Origin: a virus | IMG/VR virus record: IMGVR_UViG_3300032134_000003 | Location: 1-58,320 of that record | Length of the DNA stretch: 58,320 nucleotides | Direction: 5' to 3' (one strand) | Notes under the pieces: model-generated | The model's database searches: none | What the model saw: only the letters and a program-made list of their open reading frames with translations | Told to the model about the DNA's origin: nothing | In this document: one piece after another, positions 31,108 to 39,952 of the stretch | Position numbering within the stretch: the first letter of the stretch is position 1 | Layout: the number at the start of each line of letters is the position of its first letter | Translations under genes and position numbers: made by a program

Positions 31108-31230
31108 TCTAATATCTAGATTGAATACCTAGCTAGATTATTATTTTAGGTTACTAGGCTAGATTATCTAGACTAGATTATTTAGTCTAGATTACCTAGT
31201 CTATATTATCTATATAGATAATTAGGATAG
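31108..31230. repeat. AT-rich tract with CTAGATTA repeats before TerL
   Basis: CTAGATT starts at 31116, 31133, 31159, 31173 and 31187, the last three 14 bases apart, with further CTAG at 31129, 31154, 31168 and 31196. CTAG is usually rare in bacterial and phage DNA, so the density is notable. The tract is strongly AT-rich in a genome of roughly half G+C. It lies between the structured region and the late genes, so it may be an origin with iterons, a late-promoter region or a terminase-binding site. The 195 bases before it (30913-31107) contain a G6/C6 hairpin near 30964-30987 and a small ACACT/AGTGT hairpin near 31010 but no gene. Confidence 0.75.
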
Positions 31231-31241
31231 AAAGCTTCTAG

Positions 31242-31415
31242 ATGCTTGGGGGGACGGCGGTGCCAAAGGGGATGAGTTTGGCCAAGGCGAGTGCGTTAAC
31301 GTTGCTACTGGGTGCATCGACCCTGGTGGCTCTGCGCTATGCGGCCAAGTATGGTTGGCTGGCAGGCACAACGCACTGGATGACGTACAAACACAGAGGG
31401 CGTGGATGGCCGTAG
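31242..31415 (+). CDS. Possible small membrane protein overlapping the TerL start (57 aa)
   Basis: The open frame from ATG 31242 has one hydrophobic segment (SALTLLLGASTLVALRYAAK) followed by a basic tail, and its stop falls ten bases into the likely TerL gene. The ribosome-binding site is weak. It would be the first gene of the late unit. Coupled translation is plausible, but I cannot exclude a chance ORF. Confidence 0.35.
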   Translation: MLGGTAVPKGMSLAKASALTLLLGASTLVALRYAAKYGWLAGTTHWMTYKHRGRGWP

Positions 31416-32899
31416 ACATCGCAGAGATCACGAAACAACTAAACTCCATTTCGCCACACAGCCGAAAAGAGATCTTAGTTCTTCTGAACGAGTTGTCGGA
31501 AGCCAAGCAAAGGATTGACGCTCAGAACGACTTCCTGACGTTCGTTAGAAAAATGTGGCCCGCATTCATTGAGGGCAGTCATCACAAAGTCATGGCCGAT
31601 GCTTTCAATCGCATAGCGGATGGCAGCTTGAAGCGACTGATAGTGAATATGCCTCCCCGCCACACAAAATCAGAATTCGCATCTAACTTATTCCCAGCCT
31701 GGTATCTCGGTAGGTATCCGGACAAAAAGGTTATCCAGACTGCCCACACAGCAGAGTTGGCAGTTGGATTTGGGCGGAAGGTTCGTAATCTCGTGGGGTC
31801 CCATGGTTATAAGAAAATATTCACCGACGTATCTCTAAGTTCGGACTCTAAGGCGGCAGGTCGTTGGGACACCAATAAGCGTGGAGAATACTTCGCTATT
31901 GGCGTAGGCGGTGCCGTCACGGGTAAGGGTGCTGATATTCTTATCGTGGATGATCCGCATTCTGAGCAGGAAGCTGCGCTCAAGGACCCCTCAGTGTATG
32001 ATCGAACGTATGAATGGTATACGTCCGGTCCCCGGCAGAGGCTCCAGCCCGGAGGTGCGATCTGCTTGGTGATGACTCGGTGGTCAAAACGGGATCTGAC
32101 TGGCAGTATTATTAAAGCATCCATAGAGAGAGGTGGCGCAGACGAGTGGGAGGTTATTGAGTTTCCCGCAATCCTGCCCAGCGGGAAGTCGCTGTGGCCT
32201 GGGTTCTGGCCGATAGAGCAGCTTGAGTCGTTGAAAGCAGAACTGCCCATATCCAAGTGGAGTGCCCAGTACCAGCAGGATCCGACTTCTGAGGAAGGCG
32301 CGATCATTAAGCGTGAGTGGTGGAATGAGTGGACGGAAAAAGATCCACCTCAGTGTGATTTCGTGATTCAATCGTGGGACACCGCGTTTCTTGCAAAAGA
32401 AACCGCCGACTACAGCGCGTGTACGACCTGGGGTGTATTCACGAACAGCAAGGACGAGCCAAACATTATCCTACTAGATGCGATACAGGAGCGTCTGGAG
32501 TTTCCTGACCTGAAGGCCCGCGCCTATGAAGTCTGGAAAGAGTACAAGCCGGATGCGTTTATCGTGGAAGCAAAAGCTGCTGGCACCCCATTAATATTTG
32601 AACTCAGGAGAATGGGAATCCCGGTTGCGGAGTACACCCCCAGCCGTGGCAAGGATAAGATTGCTAGGACAAATGCGATTTCTGATATATTTTCTTCCGG
32701 GCTCGTGTGGGCACCCAAGAAAAGATGGGCCGAGGCGGTCATCGAAGAATTCGCCTCATTCCCAAATGGTGATCATGACGATCTCGTAGACTCATCTACA
32801 CAAGCACTGTTGCGGTTTCGGCAGGGTGGCTTTATTTCGATCAAGAGTGATGAGCCGATGGAAGAGTTTTTCCCAGCCCGCAAAGCAGACTATTATTGA
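31406..32899 (+). CDS. terL: Terminase large subunit (497 aa)
   Basis: I chose ATG 31406 (AGAGGG upstream); an in-frame start at 31355 is possible. The ATPase domain has a Walker A-like PPRHTKSE, then VIQTAHTAELA and Walker B ILIVDDPHSEQEA. The C-terminal RNase H-like nuclease shows SWDTAF, IVEAKAAG and GDHDDLVDSSTQALL, carrying the acidic metal ligands. This motor cuts and pumps DNA into the prohead. The family with PPRHTKSE-type Walker A is widespread in marine podoviruses and siphoviruses. It begins the structural unit, with the portal gene 22 bases downstream. Confidence 0.95.
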   Translation: MAVDIAEITKQLNSISPHSRKEILVLLNELSEAKQRIDAQNDFLTFVRKMWPAFIEGSHHKVMADAFNRIADGSLKRLIVNMPPRHTKSEFASNLFPAWYLGRYPDKKVIQTAHTAELAVGFGRKVRNLVGSHGYKKIFTDVSLSSDSKAAGRWDTNKRGEYFAIGVGGAVTGKGADILIVDDPHSEQEAALKDPSVYDRTYEWYTSGPRQRLQPGGAICLVMTRWSKRDLTGSIIKASIERGGADEWEVIEFPAILPSGKSLWPGFWPIEQLESLKAELPISKWSAQYQQDPTSEEGAIIKREWWNEWTEKDPPQCDFVIQSWDTAFLAKETADYSACTTWGVFTNSKDEPNIILLDAIQERLEFPDLKARAYEVWKEYKPDAFIVEAKAAGTPLIFELRRMGIPVAEYTPSRGKDKIARTNAISDIFSSGLVWAPKKRWAEAVIEEFASFPNGDHDDLVDSSTQALLRFRQGGFISIKSDEPMEEFFPARKADYY

Positions 32900-32921
32900 T
32901 GCCCATCATGGGAGCTGAAAA

Positions 32922-35444
32922 ATGCCGATAGAAAAACCAATGGATCCTTTCTTTAATCAAGATGATTTTGAGATGGGACCGACAGGATTCTTGGTAGATG
33001 AGGGGGATACGCCTTCGGGTGAGCCCACACTCACGGAAACGGAAGACGGTGGGATACTCGTTGACTTCGATCCCGAAGGTATTTCCGTAAGTGGAGACGA
33101 TGTGCCGTTTGAGTCGAATCTTGCAGAACATATTGAAGACGGAGAACTAGAGGCTCTTGCATCGGATCTTATTTCTAAGTTCAACGCCGACAAGAGTAGT
33201 AGGGGCGACTGGGAACAGAAATATGAAGAAGGATTAGATTACCTAGGACTGGGGATTGAAGATCGCACGACTCCGTGGGCTGGAGCCTGTGGAGTCTTCC
33301 ACCCCATGCTATCAGAGGCCGTGGTTCGATTTCAAAGCCAGACCATTCAAGAGGTCATGCCCGCACAGGGTCCAGTCAAAACTAAGATCTGGGGCAAGTT
33401 TAGTCCCGAAAGAGATAAGCAGGCTAAGAGGGTTCAGCAGTATCTCAATTACCAGCTTTTAGAGGTGATGACAGAATATCGCTCCGAAACGGAGAAGCTA
33501 CTGTTCAGCCTTCCGCTTGCAGGTTCAGCCTTCCGTAAGATTTACTTTGACCCGTCGCTTGGTAGGCCGACTTCCATGTTTGTGCCCGCCGAGGACTTTG
33601 TAGTCGCTTTCAATGAAGCGGACCTAGAACAGGCGGAACGTTATACCCATGTGATGAATCGCAGCACAAATCAGATAAAAAAGCTTCAGGTTAGTAAATT
33701 TTATCGCGAATGCGAACTCACCTCATCAAATATCGAAAGCAACCCCATCGCAGATAAGTACATAGAGATTGGGGGCGTGAAGCCGTCCTGGGATAAAGAC
33801 GAGAGGCATCAGCTTCTGGAGATGCACGTTGATCTGGACGTACCAGGCTTTGAGAGCCCCGATGGGATTGCGCTTCCATATGTAGTTACAATCGACAAAG
33901 GCAACAGCAAGGTTCTGTCGATCTACAGGAATTGGTCCGAAGACGATATCCACAGAACCAAAAAGCAGCATTTCGTGCATTATGGATATGTGCCTGGGAT
34001 TGGATTCTACAATCTCGGCTTGATCCATATGATCGGAGGACTTGCGAAGTCAGCGACTAGCTTACTGCGCCAACTTGTCGATGCAGGAACTTTGTCCAAT
34101 TTGCCCGGAGGACTGAAGACCCGTGGGCTAAGAATCAAGGGTGATGACACGCCGATCATGCCAGGGGAGTTTCGGGATGTTGATGTCCCCGGTGGTGTAA
34201 TCAGGGATAACATCGCCTTCCTTCCATACAAAGAACCATCTGGGGTTCTTTATCAGTTGTTTGGGAATATCGTGGAGGAAGGCCGAAGATTTGCTTCGAT
34301 GGCTGATATCAAAGTAGGAGACATGAATTCGGAGGCTCCCGTAGGGACTACTCTTGCGATCATGGAGCGGGCAATGAAGGTGCAGTCCGCGATCCAAGCG
34401 CGTATTCATGCAAGTCTTAAGCAAGAATATAAAATTCTAGCCACGATTGTTCGCGATTATACAGATCCTTCATACCCATACGAGACGGATGAGGGGGAGG
34501 GTATCAAGGCAGAAGACTTCGATGATCGTATTGATATCGTCCCCGTGTCGGATCCCAATGCGTCTAGCATGGCACAACGGATCATGCAGTACCAAGCTGC
34601 GCTGCAATTGGCAGCCCAGTCCCCTGATCTATATGATATGCCGCTTCTGCACAGGCAGATGATGGAGCTTATCGGTATTCCGAATGCCGACAAGGTTGTC
34701 CCAGAAAAGGAAGACATACTTCCTACGGATCCTGTCAGCGAAAACCAGGATATGTTGATACTCCGCCCCGTTAAAGCATTTGAATATCAGGACCATGACG
34801 CGCATATGCGTGTTCACATGGCAATAAAAAATGACCCAGACGTTGCACAGATAGTGCAAAATAGTCCAAATGGACAAGCGGTCAGTGGTGCTATGGACGC
34901 CCACGTTCGTGAACACCTGGCATTTATCTTCCGTAGGCAGATCGAAGAAGAACTTGGTGCTCCGCTACCGCCGACCAATGAAACATTGCCTCCAAATCTG
35001 GAGAAACGACTGAGTGTCATGGTTGCTGACGCTGCTGATCAGATGACGGGCAAGAAAGAGCAGAAGGCTCAAGCGGAACAGCAAGCGAAGCAGCAGGAGG
35101 ATCCAATCATTAAACAGCGCGAACGCGAACTCGCTATACAGGAACAAGACGCCCAAAGAAAACAGCAGACCGACCAAGCCAAGCAGGAACTTGAGCAGCA
35201 AAAGCTCGCGGCGAATCAGGGGCGGGATGCGGCGAAGCTTGAACTGGAGCGCGACAAGCTGGAAAGCAAAGAGCGCATAGAAGCCGCCGGATTGACGCTG
35301 GAAGAGCAGGCATTGATTGCGAAGACTAAATCCGATCAGCAAAGGATAGATATGGAGACGCAGCTAGAAGGATTCAAGCTTGGTCGTGAGTTAGGCAAAG
35401 ACGCGGACGAGGGCACGAGAAGGGATGGGGGAGAGAATGCCTGA
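32922..35444 (+). CDS. Portal protein (840 aa)
   Basis: Position after TerL and the sequence (GACGVFHPMLSEAVVRFQSQ near residue 125, and a long beta/alpha core) fit the large portal family of podovirus-like aquatic phages. The C-terminal ~150 residues (about 690-830) are an uninterrupted Gln/Lys/Glu-rich coiled coil, as expected of a long barrel reaching into the capsid. The N-terminal ~75 residues are acidic and probably disordered. Twelve copies should form the DNA channel at one vertex. GGAG precedes ATG 32922. Confidence 0.88.
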   Translation: MPIEKPMDPFFNQDDFEMGPTGFLVDEGDTPSGEPTLTETEDGGILVDFDPEGISVSGDDVPFESNLAEHIEDGELEALASDLISKFNADKSSRGDWEQKYEEGLDYLGLGIEDRTTPWAGACGVFHPMLSEAVVRFQSQTIQEVMPAQGPVKTKIWGKFSPERDKQAKRVQQYLNYQLLEVMTEYRSETEKLLFSLPLAGSAFRKIYFDPSLGRPTSMFVPAEDFVVAFNEADLEQAERYTHVMNRSTNQIKKLQVSKFYRECELTSSNIESNPIADKYIEIGGVKPSWDKDERHQLLEMHVDLDVPGFESPDGIALPYVVTIDKGNSKVLSIYRNWSEDDIHRTKKQHFVHYGYVPGIGFYNLGLIHMIGGLAKSATSLLRQLVDAGTLSNLPGGLKTRGLRIKGDDTPIMPGEFRDVDVPGGVIRDNIAFLPYKEPSGVLYQLFGNIVEEGRRFASMADIKVGDMNSEAPVGTTLAIMERAMKVQSAIQARIHASLKQEYKILATIVRDYTDPSYPYETDEGEGIKAEDFDDRIDIVPVSDPNASSMAQRIMQYQAALQLAAQSPDLYDMPLLHRQMMELIGIPNADKVVPEKEDILPTDPVSENQDMLILRPVKAFEYQDHDAHMRVHMAIKNDPDVAQIVQNSPNGQAVSGAMDAHVREHLAFIFRRQIEEELGAPLPPTNETLPPNLEKRLSVMVADAADQMTGKKEQKAQAEQQAKQQEDPIIKQRERELAIQEQDAQRKQQTDQAKQELEQQKLAANQGRDAAKLELERDKLESKERIEAAGLTLEEQALIAKTKSDQQRIDMETQLEGFKLGRELGKDADEGTRRDGGENA

Positions 35445-35625
35445 CGATGTTCTGACATTGCTTAAAAAGAAAATTAGAGTTCAGATGAACGAACTTGCTG
35501 ATCACTTGGCAATGGGCTCCGCGAAGGATATGGAGGAATATCGAAAAGTATGCGGCTGTATTGAAGGTCTGGCATGGGCGGAGCGCGAAATTATAGACCT
35601 AGATGAGCAAATGAGAAACCTGTAA
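35437..35625 (+). CDS. Small conserved head-region protein (62 aa)
   Basis: ATG 35437 overlaps the end of the portal gene and has GGGGGAGAG upstream. The protein is a single helical unit (LLKKKIRVQMNELADHLAMG, then CGCIEGLAWAEREIIDLDEQ). Small proteins of this sequence type commonly follow the portal gene in aquatic phages. A role in head assembly is inferred from position only. Confidence 0.7.
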   Translation: MPDDVLTLLKKKIRVQMNELADHLAMGSAKDMEEYRKVCGCIEGLAWAEREIIDLDEQMRNL

Positions 35626-35683
35626 GAGGGACTTGTAACCTGAGGTACGCCATCCTGGCGCAACAATTCAACGAGAGGTCTTA

Positions 35684-36133
35684 GTGGCTATGCTCGCAAA
35701 AGAAGTTACCACGAAGGAAGCTGATGATCAGCTTGGCAGGTTGACGAAAACCGAGGAAGACGATACGTCGGCACCTTCCAAGGACGGTAAGAACAGGTAT
35801 GCATCACAGTTACCGAAGCCCCAGGGCTATAAACTACTAATTGCACTCCCCGAAATTGATGAAATGACCGAGGGAGGCATCATAAAGTCAGAAGGTTCGC
35901 GGCATGAAGAGTCCATTGCGACCGTTGTGGGCTGGGTAATGAGCATGGGGCCGGATGCTTACGCAAATTATGGCCGATTTCCCGGTGGTCCGTACTGCCA
36001 GGTGGGTGATTGGGTCGTTTTTCGAGCATTTAGCGGCACTAGGCTTAAAATTCATGGCAAGGAATTTCGTTTAATCAATGACGATACCGTCGAAGCGGTT
36101 GTAGAAGATCCCAGGGGGGTTGAAAGAGCATAA
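35684..36133 (+). CDS. GroES-like co-chaperonin (149 aa)
   Basis: After a ~40-residue charged lead, the chain follows the Cpn10 pattern: PKPQGYKLLIALP, a mobile-loop-like segment MTEGGIIKSEGSRHEES, then ATVVGWVMSMGPDAY, the VGDWVVFRAFSGT strand and FRLINDDTVEAVV. Phage co-chaperonins such as T4 gp31 replace host GroES so that GroEL can fold the major capsid protein. Its place between portal and scaffold, five genes before the capsid gene, supports this. The start is GTG 35684 (GAGAGG five bases upstream) or ATG 35690. Confidence 0.82.
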   Translation: MAMLAKEVTTKEADDQLGRLTKTEEDDTSAPSKDGKNRYASQLPKPQGYKLLIALPEIDEMTEGGIIKSEGSRHEESIATVVGWVMSMGPDAYANYGRFPGGPYCQVGDWVVFRAFSGTRLKIHGKEFRLINDDTVEAVVEDPRGVERA

Positions 36134-37140
36134 TGGACGACGAAATCAGTAGGACGAGCGAAGAAGACAAGTTTTTAGGCATTAAGCACACCGTTGACAC
36201 GACGAAGCCAGAAGAATTGAGCGTCGAAGTCGTGGATGACCGCCCAGAAGAGGACCAAAGGTCTCCCGCAGTCAGAACATCGGACGATGAAGGCTCTGCG
36301 AACGAAGAAGAACTGGAACAATTGGGAAGTCGCGCCCAAAAACGCATCAAAAAGCTAAAATGGGAGTTTCACGAAGAGCGCAGGGCCAAAGAGTCCTCCA
36401 CTAAGCTTGCAAATGAGGCTATTAGCTATACGCAGGGGCTACAAACCGAAAATCAGCGCCTTGTACAGCTTGTTCAGGACTCTCAAGAGGCATTGTCACA
36501 CCAGGCGAAGCAACGTGCCAGTACTGCGCTCGCCATGGCCGAACAAGCCTTCAAAAACGCACACGATACCGGCGATTCGGGGGAAATTGCGAGAACGCAG
36601 CAAGACTTGACCAATGCACAGCTTGCTCAGGCCTATGCGCCGTCTGTTTCGCAGAAAATCATTGACAATTGGAAGCGTAATGTTCTTGCCCAGGACCAGG
36701 CGCTGGCAAATGAGGCTTCGGAGCAATATGTACCTGAAGTTCTGCCAGAACCCACTCAAAGCGCTGTGGACTGGCAAGAAAAGAACGATTGGTTCGGCCA
36801 AGACAGAGAGATGACAAGCTTTGCATACGGAGTACATGAACGATTGGTAGGAGAGGAGGGTATTGACCCAGACTCTGATGAGTACTATAGATTGATAGAT
36901 AATCGTATGAAAGAAGTCTTTCCTACGCACTTCAGTACTGGTTCGACGCATTCAAGTAATGCTGTCGTAGTTGATACTGCACCTCGACGTAAAGCGAGTC
37001 CCGTGGTTGCACCGGCATCTAGAAATAGTGGTGCGCCATCGCAAAGAATCACGCTGACACAGACCCAGGTTAAGCTCGCGGAACGCCTGGGTATCACGCC
37101 ACAACAGTATGCGGCACAGCTAATTAAGGAGATGTCCTAA
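36133..37140 (+). CDS. Capsid scaffolding-type protein (335 aa)
   Basis: The protein has an acidic disordered N-terminus (about residues 1-65), long helical coiled coils (about 68-200) rich in Gln, Ala and Glu, and a short C-terminal helix-turn segment (TQTQVKLAERLGITPQQYAA) that could bind the capsid protein. The composition, position just before head proteins and absence of other domains fit a scaffold. It overlaps the co-chaperonin stop as TAATG. I saw no separate prohead protease gene. Confidence 0.75.
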   Translation: MDDEISRTSEEDKFLGIKHTVDTTKPEELSVEVVDDRPEEDQRSPAVRTSDDEGSANEEELEQLGSRAQKRIKKLKWEFHEERRAKESSTKLANEAISYTQGLQTENQRLVQLVQDSQEALSHQAKQRASTALAMAEQAFKNAHDTGDSGEIARTQQDLTNAQLAQAYAPSVSQKIIDNWKRNVLAQDQALANEASEQYVPEVLPEPTQSAVDWQEKNDWFGQDREMTSFAYGVHERLVGEEGIDPDSDEYYRLIDNRMKEVFPTHFSTGSTHSSNAVVVDTAPRRKASPVVAPASRNSGAPSQRITLTQTQVKLAERLGITPQQYAAQLIKEMS

Positions 37141-37613
37141 TGGACAACGAACGCGCCCCCAGGCAGCCCAGGAAGACAGAGACTCGTGAAAGCGAGGCTC
37201 GCAGTATGTCGTGGGAGCCTGCATCGGTTCTTCCAGATCCCGATCCCCAGGACGGTTGGGTGTTCAGGTGGATACGAACATCTATGGTAGGTAGCGCAGA
37301 CAACACGAATGTTTCCAGAAAATTTCGTGAAGGCTGGGAGCCTGTTAAAGCCGAAGACCATCCAGAACTCCGGATTATGAGCGATCATAAATCGGAATGG
37401 AAAGAGAAGGGAGCGATCGAACTCGGTGGGCTATTGCTCTGCAAGCAGTCTGCGGAAAGCGTAGGCAAGAGGCGCGATTACTACGAAAGACACGCCGCCT
37501 CACAGATGCAAGCCGTCGATAACAGTTATATGCGGGAAAGCGATCCTCGGATGCCCGTTCTCCCGCCTGATCGTAAAACTCGTGTAACCTTTGGTGGTGG
37601 CGGTAAACGCTAA
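37140..37613 (+). CDS. Conserved head-region protein of unknown role (157 aa)
   Basis: Distinctive elements are DGWVFRWIRTSMVGSADNTN near the centre and a GGLLLCKQSAE segment, with a basic helix (RRDYYERHAASQMQAVDNSY) and a glycine/basic C-terminus. Proteins of this kind usually sit between scaffold and capsid genes in aquatic phages. It may be a minor capsid or assembly factor. The start overlaps the scaffold stop. Confidence 0.65.
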   Translation: MDNERAPRQPRKTETRESEARSMSWEPASVLPDPDPQDGWVFRWIRTSMVGSADNTNVSRKFREGWEPVKAEDHPELRIMSDHKSEWKEKGAIELGGLLLCKQSAESVGKRRDYYERHAASQMQAVDNSYMRESDPRMPVLPPDRKTRVTFGGGGKR

Positions 37614-37657
37614 GGTTATCTAACCAGTAATATCTGAAGTAAATTAGGAAAAATAAT

Positions 37658-38275
37658 ATGGCTACTACAGCGTCCCCATACGGGGCTAGGCCTATAGGCA
37701 CTCTTAGTGCTTCCGGGTCGTTTACTAGCAAGACGAGACACTTGCCGATTATCACTACTTACGGCACACAGATCTCCAATGGTGATTTTTGTAAGGTGGC
37801 AGCGGATGGTACTATCCAGAAGGATGCTGGCACCACTGCGCTTACCTCAGTTGGAATCTTTTTGGGTTGCTCTTACACGGACCCCACGACCAGCCAGAAG
37901 ACGTTTTCAAATTATTGGCCTGCATCGAATGCGGCCACTGACGCGATGGCGTATGTGCTGGACGATCCTTCTGTTGTTTTCCAGATGCAAGCCGACGAGG
38001 CATTGAACACTACGGATCGCGGTCTTAACGCATCTGTGGTTGTCACGGCGGGCAGTACTACTTTCGGTAAATCTAAAAACGCACTTGATGGCAGCACGCC
38101 AGCAACAACGAACACGCTGCCTCTCCGTATCATCGACTTTGTTGACGGGCCTACCAGTCTGCCTCCGAAGGGAACGACGGCAAGTGATGCTTATCCGGAT
38201 GTAATCGTGAAGTTTAACGCTGCGTCTAGCGGGTCAGCTTCTAATCATTCCTATTTGAACGCCACTGGCGTCTAA
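37658..38275 (+). CDS. Head decoration-like protein (205 aa)
   Basis: This Ser/Thr/Gly-rich, beta-type protein (PYGARPIGTLSASGSFTSKT, then GDFCKVAADGTIQKDAGT) is encoded immediately before the major capsid protein. Aquatic phages commonly have such a gene in this place, and it is often annotated as a structural or decoration protein. It probably binds the outside of the head or stabilises it. The role is inferred from context and composition. Confidence 0.65.
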   Translation: MATTASPYGARPIGTLSASGSFTSKTRHLPIITTYGTQISNGDFCKVAADGTIQKDAGTTALTSVGIFLGCSYTDPTTSQKTFSNYWPASNAATDAMAYVLDDPSVVFQMQADEALNTTDRGLNASVVVTAGSTTFGKSKNALDGSTPATTNTLPLRIIDFVDGPTSLPPKGTTASDAYPDVIVKFNAASSGSASNHSYLNATGV

Positions 38276-38288
38276 GGGGGGTTGACTA

Positions 38289-39224
38289 ATGGCTATTTCA
38301 CGCGCACAACTTCTCAAGGAACTACTTCCGGGCCTGAACGCGCTCTTCGGAATGGAGTATGCAAATTATGATGACGAGCATACCGAAATCTACGAGACAG
38401 AAAGTTCGGATCGTTCCTTTGAAGAAGAAGTGAAGCTTTCGGGCTTCGACGCAGCACCCGTAAAGAGTGAGGGTGATGCGATTTCGTATGACGCTGCACA
38501 AGAGTCGTTCGTGGCGCGGTACAACCACGAAACTATTGCCATGGGCTTTGCCATTACGGAAGAGGCCATGGAGGACAATCTTTACGACTCACTGTCGGCT
38601 CGTTACACCAAGGCACTGGCTCGCGCCATGGCCCACACCAAGCAGGTAAAGGCTGTATTCCCGCTTAACAACGGGTTTACCGCTGCCTATCAGGGCGGCG
38701 ATGGCGTGAATCTGTTCACAGCAGATGGTGATGGCGTAACTGGTGGTGACGGTCACCCGCTCGTTTCGGGTGGCAAGAACTCCAATCGTCCGGTTACCGC
38801 TGCTGACCTCAACGAGACTTCTCTTGAGGCCGCAGTGATTCAGATTGGTAAATGGACGGACGAACGCGGTCTATTGATCGCTGCTCGCCCGAAGACTCTC
38901 GTCATCCCGCCCGACTTGCAGTTTGTGGCGACACGGGTGATGAAGACTGAGCTTCGTCCTGGGACTGCCGATAATGACATCAACGCATTGCGTTCGATGA
39001 ATATTATTTCGGGAGGTACGGTTGTGAATCACTATCTAACGGACACGGATGCGTGGTTCCTTCTGACGGATATCCCAGACGGAATGAAGCACTTTAGGCG
39101 CGTGGCCCTGGAAACGAGCATGGACGGTGACTTTGATACCGGAAATGTTCGCTACAAGGCTCGCGAGCGTTACAGCTTTGGCGTCTCTGATCCCCTTGGG
39201 ATCTGGGGTTCGCCCGGAGCGTAG
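38289..39224 (+). CDS. Major capsid protein (311 aa)
   Basis: The sequence resembles the Mu gpT-like / HK97-fold capsid family seen in many marine phages. Clues are an N-terminal helix (AISRAQLLKELLPGLNALFG), YDAAQESFVARYNHETIAMG, a segment with ALARAMAHTKQ and a C-terminal RYSFGVSDPLGIWGSPGA. The length of about 311 residues fits an HK97 fold with a short N-terminal arm. A stem-loop terminator follows at once, as often seen behind highly expressed capsid genes. The phage co-chaperonin probably assists its folding. Confidence 0.9.
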   Translation: MAISRAQLLKELLPGLNALFGMEYANYDDEHTEIYETESSDRSFEEEVKLSGFDAAPVKSEGDAISYDAAQESFVARYNHETIAMGFAITEEAMEDNLYDSLSARYTKALARAMAHTKQVKAVFPLNNGFTAAYQGGDGVNLFTADGDGVTGGDGHPLVSGGKNSNRPVTAADLNETSLEAAVIQIGKWTDERGLLIAARPKTLVIPPDLQFVATRVMKTELRPGTADNDINALRSMNIISGGTVVNHYLTDTDAWFLLTDIPDGMKHFRRVALETSMDGDFDTGNVRYKARERYSFGVSDPLGIWGSPGA

Positions 39225-39237
39225 TAAGTGGGGGGTG

Positions 39238-39280
39238 GGGACGGTCCCGTATTGGGGCCGTTCCTGCCTCTTCTTTTCCC
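39238..39280 (+). terminator. Terminator behind the capsid gene
   Basis: GGGACGGTCCC (39238-39248) and GGGGCCGTTCC (39254-39264) pair over 11 bp with two G/T pairs around a five-base loop, followed by a pyrimidine tract rich in T. A second small hairpin (CTATCAAT/ATTGATAG) ends at 39302. It probably gives partial termination, raising capsid mRNA over downstream genes. Confidence 0.75.
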
Positions 39281-39326
39281 TGACTATCAATTTATTGATA
39301 GACACTAGCCACGACAGGAGAAACTA

Positions 39327-39854
39327 ATGGCTAACACAACTTTTTCAGGTCCAGTACGGTCGGAAAACGGATTCCAATCCGTTGATAGGAGCGGCACAAC
39401 TGGTGCCATTACTACTAGGGTGGTTCTAGGTAAGGGTGTCGGACACGCTTCAGGCGTTACGGTTAATACCACAGCAGGCGATAGCTCCGCTATCGGTGAG
39501 TTTACCCAGCCAGCCAACACTGTCATCACCGCAATCAAAATTGTGTGTATCACCGCTCCGGTTATCGGAACGGGAGACATTGGGCTTGAGGTTGGAACAT
39601 CAAGTTCCGGTGCCCAGATTGTTGCGGCGATCACCGATCATATCCTAGACGGCGGCACGACTGTCGTTGTTGGCAATGTCGTAGATTGCACACTGGTAGG
39701 CACAACGCATAGTGGTACTACGGCTCCGGTATCGCCTCAGTACACTGGTTCCGAGCGGACGGTTTACTGCAATATTACAAACACTGTAGATGCTACCACT
39801 GCGGGATCGTTCACATTCATTATCGAATATGTTACGACTGCGTCGCTGTCCTAA
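39327..39854 (+). CDS. Beta-rich structural protein (175 aa)
   Basis: This Ser/Thr/Val/Gly-rich protein without Cys clusters has strands such as NTVITAIKIVCITAPVIGTG and a C-terminal FTFIIEYVTTASLS. ATG 39327 has GGAG upstream. The location between capsid and adaptor genes suggests a head-associated or head-completion protein. The family is not recognised with certainty. Confidence 0.6.
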   Translation: MANTTFSGPVRSENGFQSVDRSGTTGAITTRVVLGKGVGHASGVTVNTTAGDSSAIGEFTQPANTVITAIKIVCITAPVIGTGDIGLEVGTSSSGAQIVAAITDHILDGGTTVVVGNVVDCTLVGTTHSGTTAPVSPQYTGSERTVYCNITNTVDATTAGSFTFIIEYVTTASLS

Positions 39855-39873
39855 CATGACAAACTGAGATAGG

Positions 39874-39905
39874 CCGCCCATCTAAATGGGTGGGCGGTTC
39901 TTATC
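39874..39905 (+). terminator. Hairpin between structural genes, possible weak terminator
   Basis: CCGCCCA (39874-39880) pairs with TGGGCGG (39891-39897) and is followed by TTCTTAT; outer GAGATA/TATCTC bases can extend it. A further hairpin (GCAAG...CTTGC) lies before the next start codon. Confidence 0.5.
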
Positions 39906-39952
39906 TCCTATTGCAAGCGGGGCAGGAGTCCTGTCCTTGCGGGGAGAATTAG

